Below are positions 13,363 to 13,935 of a stretch of DNA of 13,935 bases, one piece after another. The DNA lies in NCBI GenBank assembly GCA_902478885.1, contig CABSMS010000056.1:1-13935 (forward strand). Reading direction: 5' to 3'. Every line of letters begins with the position of its first letter. Positions within the stretch are counted from its first letter, which is position 1. This DNA is from an uncultured Collinsella sp. (lineage in GTDB: Bacteria; Actinomycetota; Coriobacteriia; Coriobacteriales; Coriobacteriaceae). Position numbers and translations under genes: made by a program. The notes beneath the pieces were generated by a model. It did no database searches. It was not told the DNA's origin and saw nothing but the letters and a program-made list of their open reading frames with translations.

Positions 13363-13377
13363 CCGCTCGGGTAGAAT
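13363..13377 (+). promoter_or_regulatory. Putative dnaJ promoter (CCGCTCGGGTAGAAT)
   Basis: TAGAAT (13372-13377) is preceded by CCGCTCGGG. The first 11 bases of this site (13363-13373) are identical to 9245-9255 in the lepA promoter. A start near 13384 gives a leader of about 36 nt with AGGAGG at 13405-13410. No CIRCE-type or HspR-type inverted repeat is seen in the 58-nt spacer. Confidence 0.55.
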
Positions 13378-13419
13378 TACCGGAATATATACGCTGCTGT
13401 GAGCAGGAGGTTGCCGCGC

Positions 13420-13935
13420 ATGGCGACGATGAATGAAAAAGATTACTACGAGATTCTGGGTGTCTCCAAGGACGCCACCTCGCGTGATATTCAAAAGGCC
13501 TTTCAGCAAAAGGCCCGCAAGCTCCATCCGGACGTCAACAAAGAGCCGGATGCCGAGGAAAAGTTTAAAGAGGTTTCCGAGGCCTACGCCGTGCTTTCGG
13601 ATGAGCAAAAACGTGCGCGCTACGACGCCATGCGTTCTGGCAATCCCTTTGCCGGTGCCCCTACGGCTTCACCCTATGGTGGCGGCTACGCCGGCAGCGC
13701 AGGCTATGGCAATCCTTTTGAGGGCGGCTTTCCCTTTGGTGGCGCCTGGGGCCAGCAGCGTCGCGGGCAGGCTGCCTACAATCCCGAGAACGGCGCCAAT
13801 GTGGTCGTCGATATCAAACTCGACGCCAAGGAGGCCAAGGGCGGTGCCCGCAAGACCGTCCGCTACACGCGCTTCGATACCTGTAGCAACTGCGGCGGTT
13901 CGGGTTCTGTCTCCTCCGAGCATGCCCATACCCTG
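13420..13935 (+). CDS. dnaJ: Chaperone protein DnaJ, N-terminal part (3'-truncated by window)
   Basis: DnaJ is the Hsp40 co-chaperone that delivers unfolded proteins to DnaK and stimulates its ATPase. The first 172 residues are seen, open to the last base. The J-domain occupies about 6-72 (DYYEILGVSKDA, the essential HPD at 36-38, then EVSEAYAVLSDEQKRARYD). A Gly/Phe/Tyr-rich linker follows (73-112, with NPFAGAP, YGGGYAG, GNPFEGGFPFGG). The first substrate-binding domain starts at about 125, and the zinc-finger region begins with TCSNCGGSGS (154-163), the first C-x2-C-x-G-x-G unit. This makes it a DnaJ-type (class A) protein rather than CbpA. ATG 13420 is chosen for AGGAGG at 13405-13410; a second ATG at 13429 is too far from it. 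hemW lies just upstream; hrcA, which often stands between them, is absent. Confidence 0.93.
   Translation, partial: MATMNEKDYYEILGVSKDATSRDIQKAFQQKARKLHPDVNKEPDAEEKFKEVSEAYAVLSDEQKRARYDAMRSGNPFAGAPTASPYGGGYAGSAGYGNPFEGGFPFGGAWGQQRRGQAAYNPENGANVVVDIKLDAKEAKGGARKTVRYTRFDTCSNCGGSGSVSSEHAHTL

Noticed and set aside
1..13935. tRNA or rRNA genes, CRISPR arrays, insertion sequences, prophage parts or toxin-antitoxin pairs
   Set aside because: Looked for on both strands by eye; nothing with the needed structure, repeats or protein motifs was seen.

Overview
The window is a stretch of core, vertically inherited genes from a high-GC bacterium. All real genes lie on the + strand. The best fit is an actinobacterium of the class Coriobacteriia, probably Collinsella or a close relative. 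Three things point there: an actinobacterial-type integration host factor (mIHF) directly before gmk and rpoZ; a class 1B dihydroorotate dehydrogenase with its PyrK iron-sulfur partner, a fermentative/anaerobic arrangement that most other actinobacteria lack; and a GC-rich third-codon bias. The genus is inferred from gene content and was not tested by a search.

Layout. (1) 1-1852: end of a pyrimidine operon, pyrK (3' end only)-pyrD-pyrF, with overlapping genes. (2) 1853-2091: a 239-nt spacer with a strong two-part hairpin and promoter-like sites. (3) 2092-4502: mihF-gmk-rpoZ-thiI, packed with 0-5 nt between genes and closed by an intrinsic terminator at 4513-4545. (4) 4503-4715: a 213-nt spacer with two palindromic elements. 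(5) 4716-7729: comEA-comEC, the DNA-uptake receptor and channel genes, overlapping by 4 nt. (6) 7808-8770: holA (DNA polymerase III delta). (7) 8904-9170: rpsT (ribosomal protein S20), with a structured leader and a strong terminator. (8) 9267-13361: lepA-dusB-hemW, a compact operon whose first gene appears to be transcribed without a leader. (9) 13420-end: 5' part of a dnaJ gene.

How the genes relate. PyrK/PyrD/PyrF carry out the last steps of UMP synthesis. Gmk feeds GTP pools, and the omega subunit and mIHF act on RNA polymerase and the nucleoid. ThiI and DusB modify tRNA. S20 and LepA (EF4) serve the ribosome. HemW is a radical-SAM heme-handling protein. ComEA/ComEC would import single-stranded transforming DNA.

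No mobile element, CRISPR array, tRNA, rRNA or obviously foreign gene was found, and I see no new multi-gene system. The most interesting signals are regulatory: an apparently leaderless lepA whose promoter begins inside the rpsT terminator; an rpsT leader with a terminator-like hairpin and duplicated ribosome-binding motifs; possible start-site hairpins on dnaJ; a shared extended -10 promoter pattern, including an 11-nt identity between the lepA and dnaJ promoters; and the hairpin ahead of mihF.
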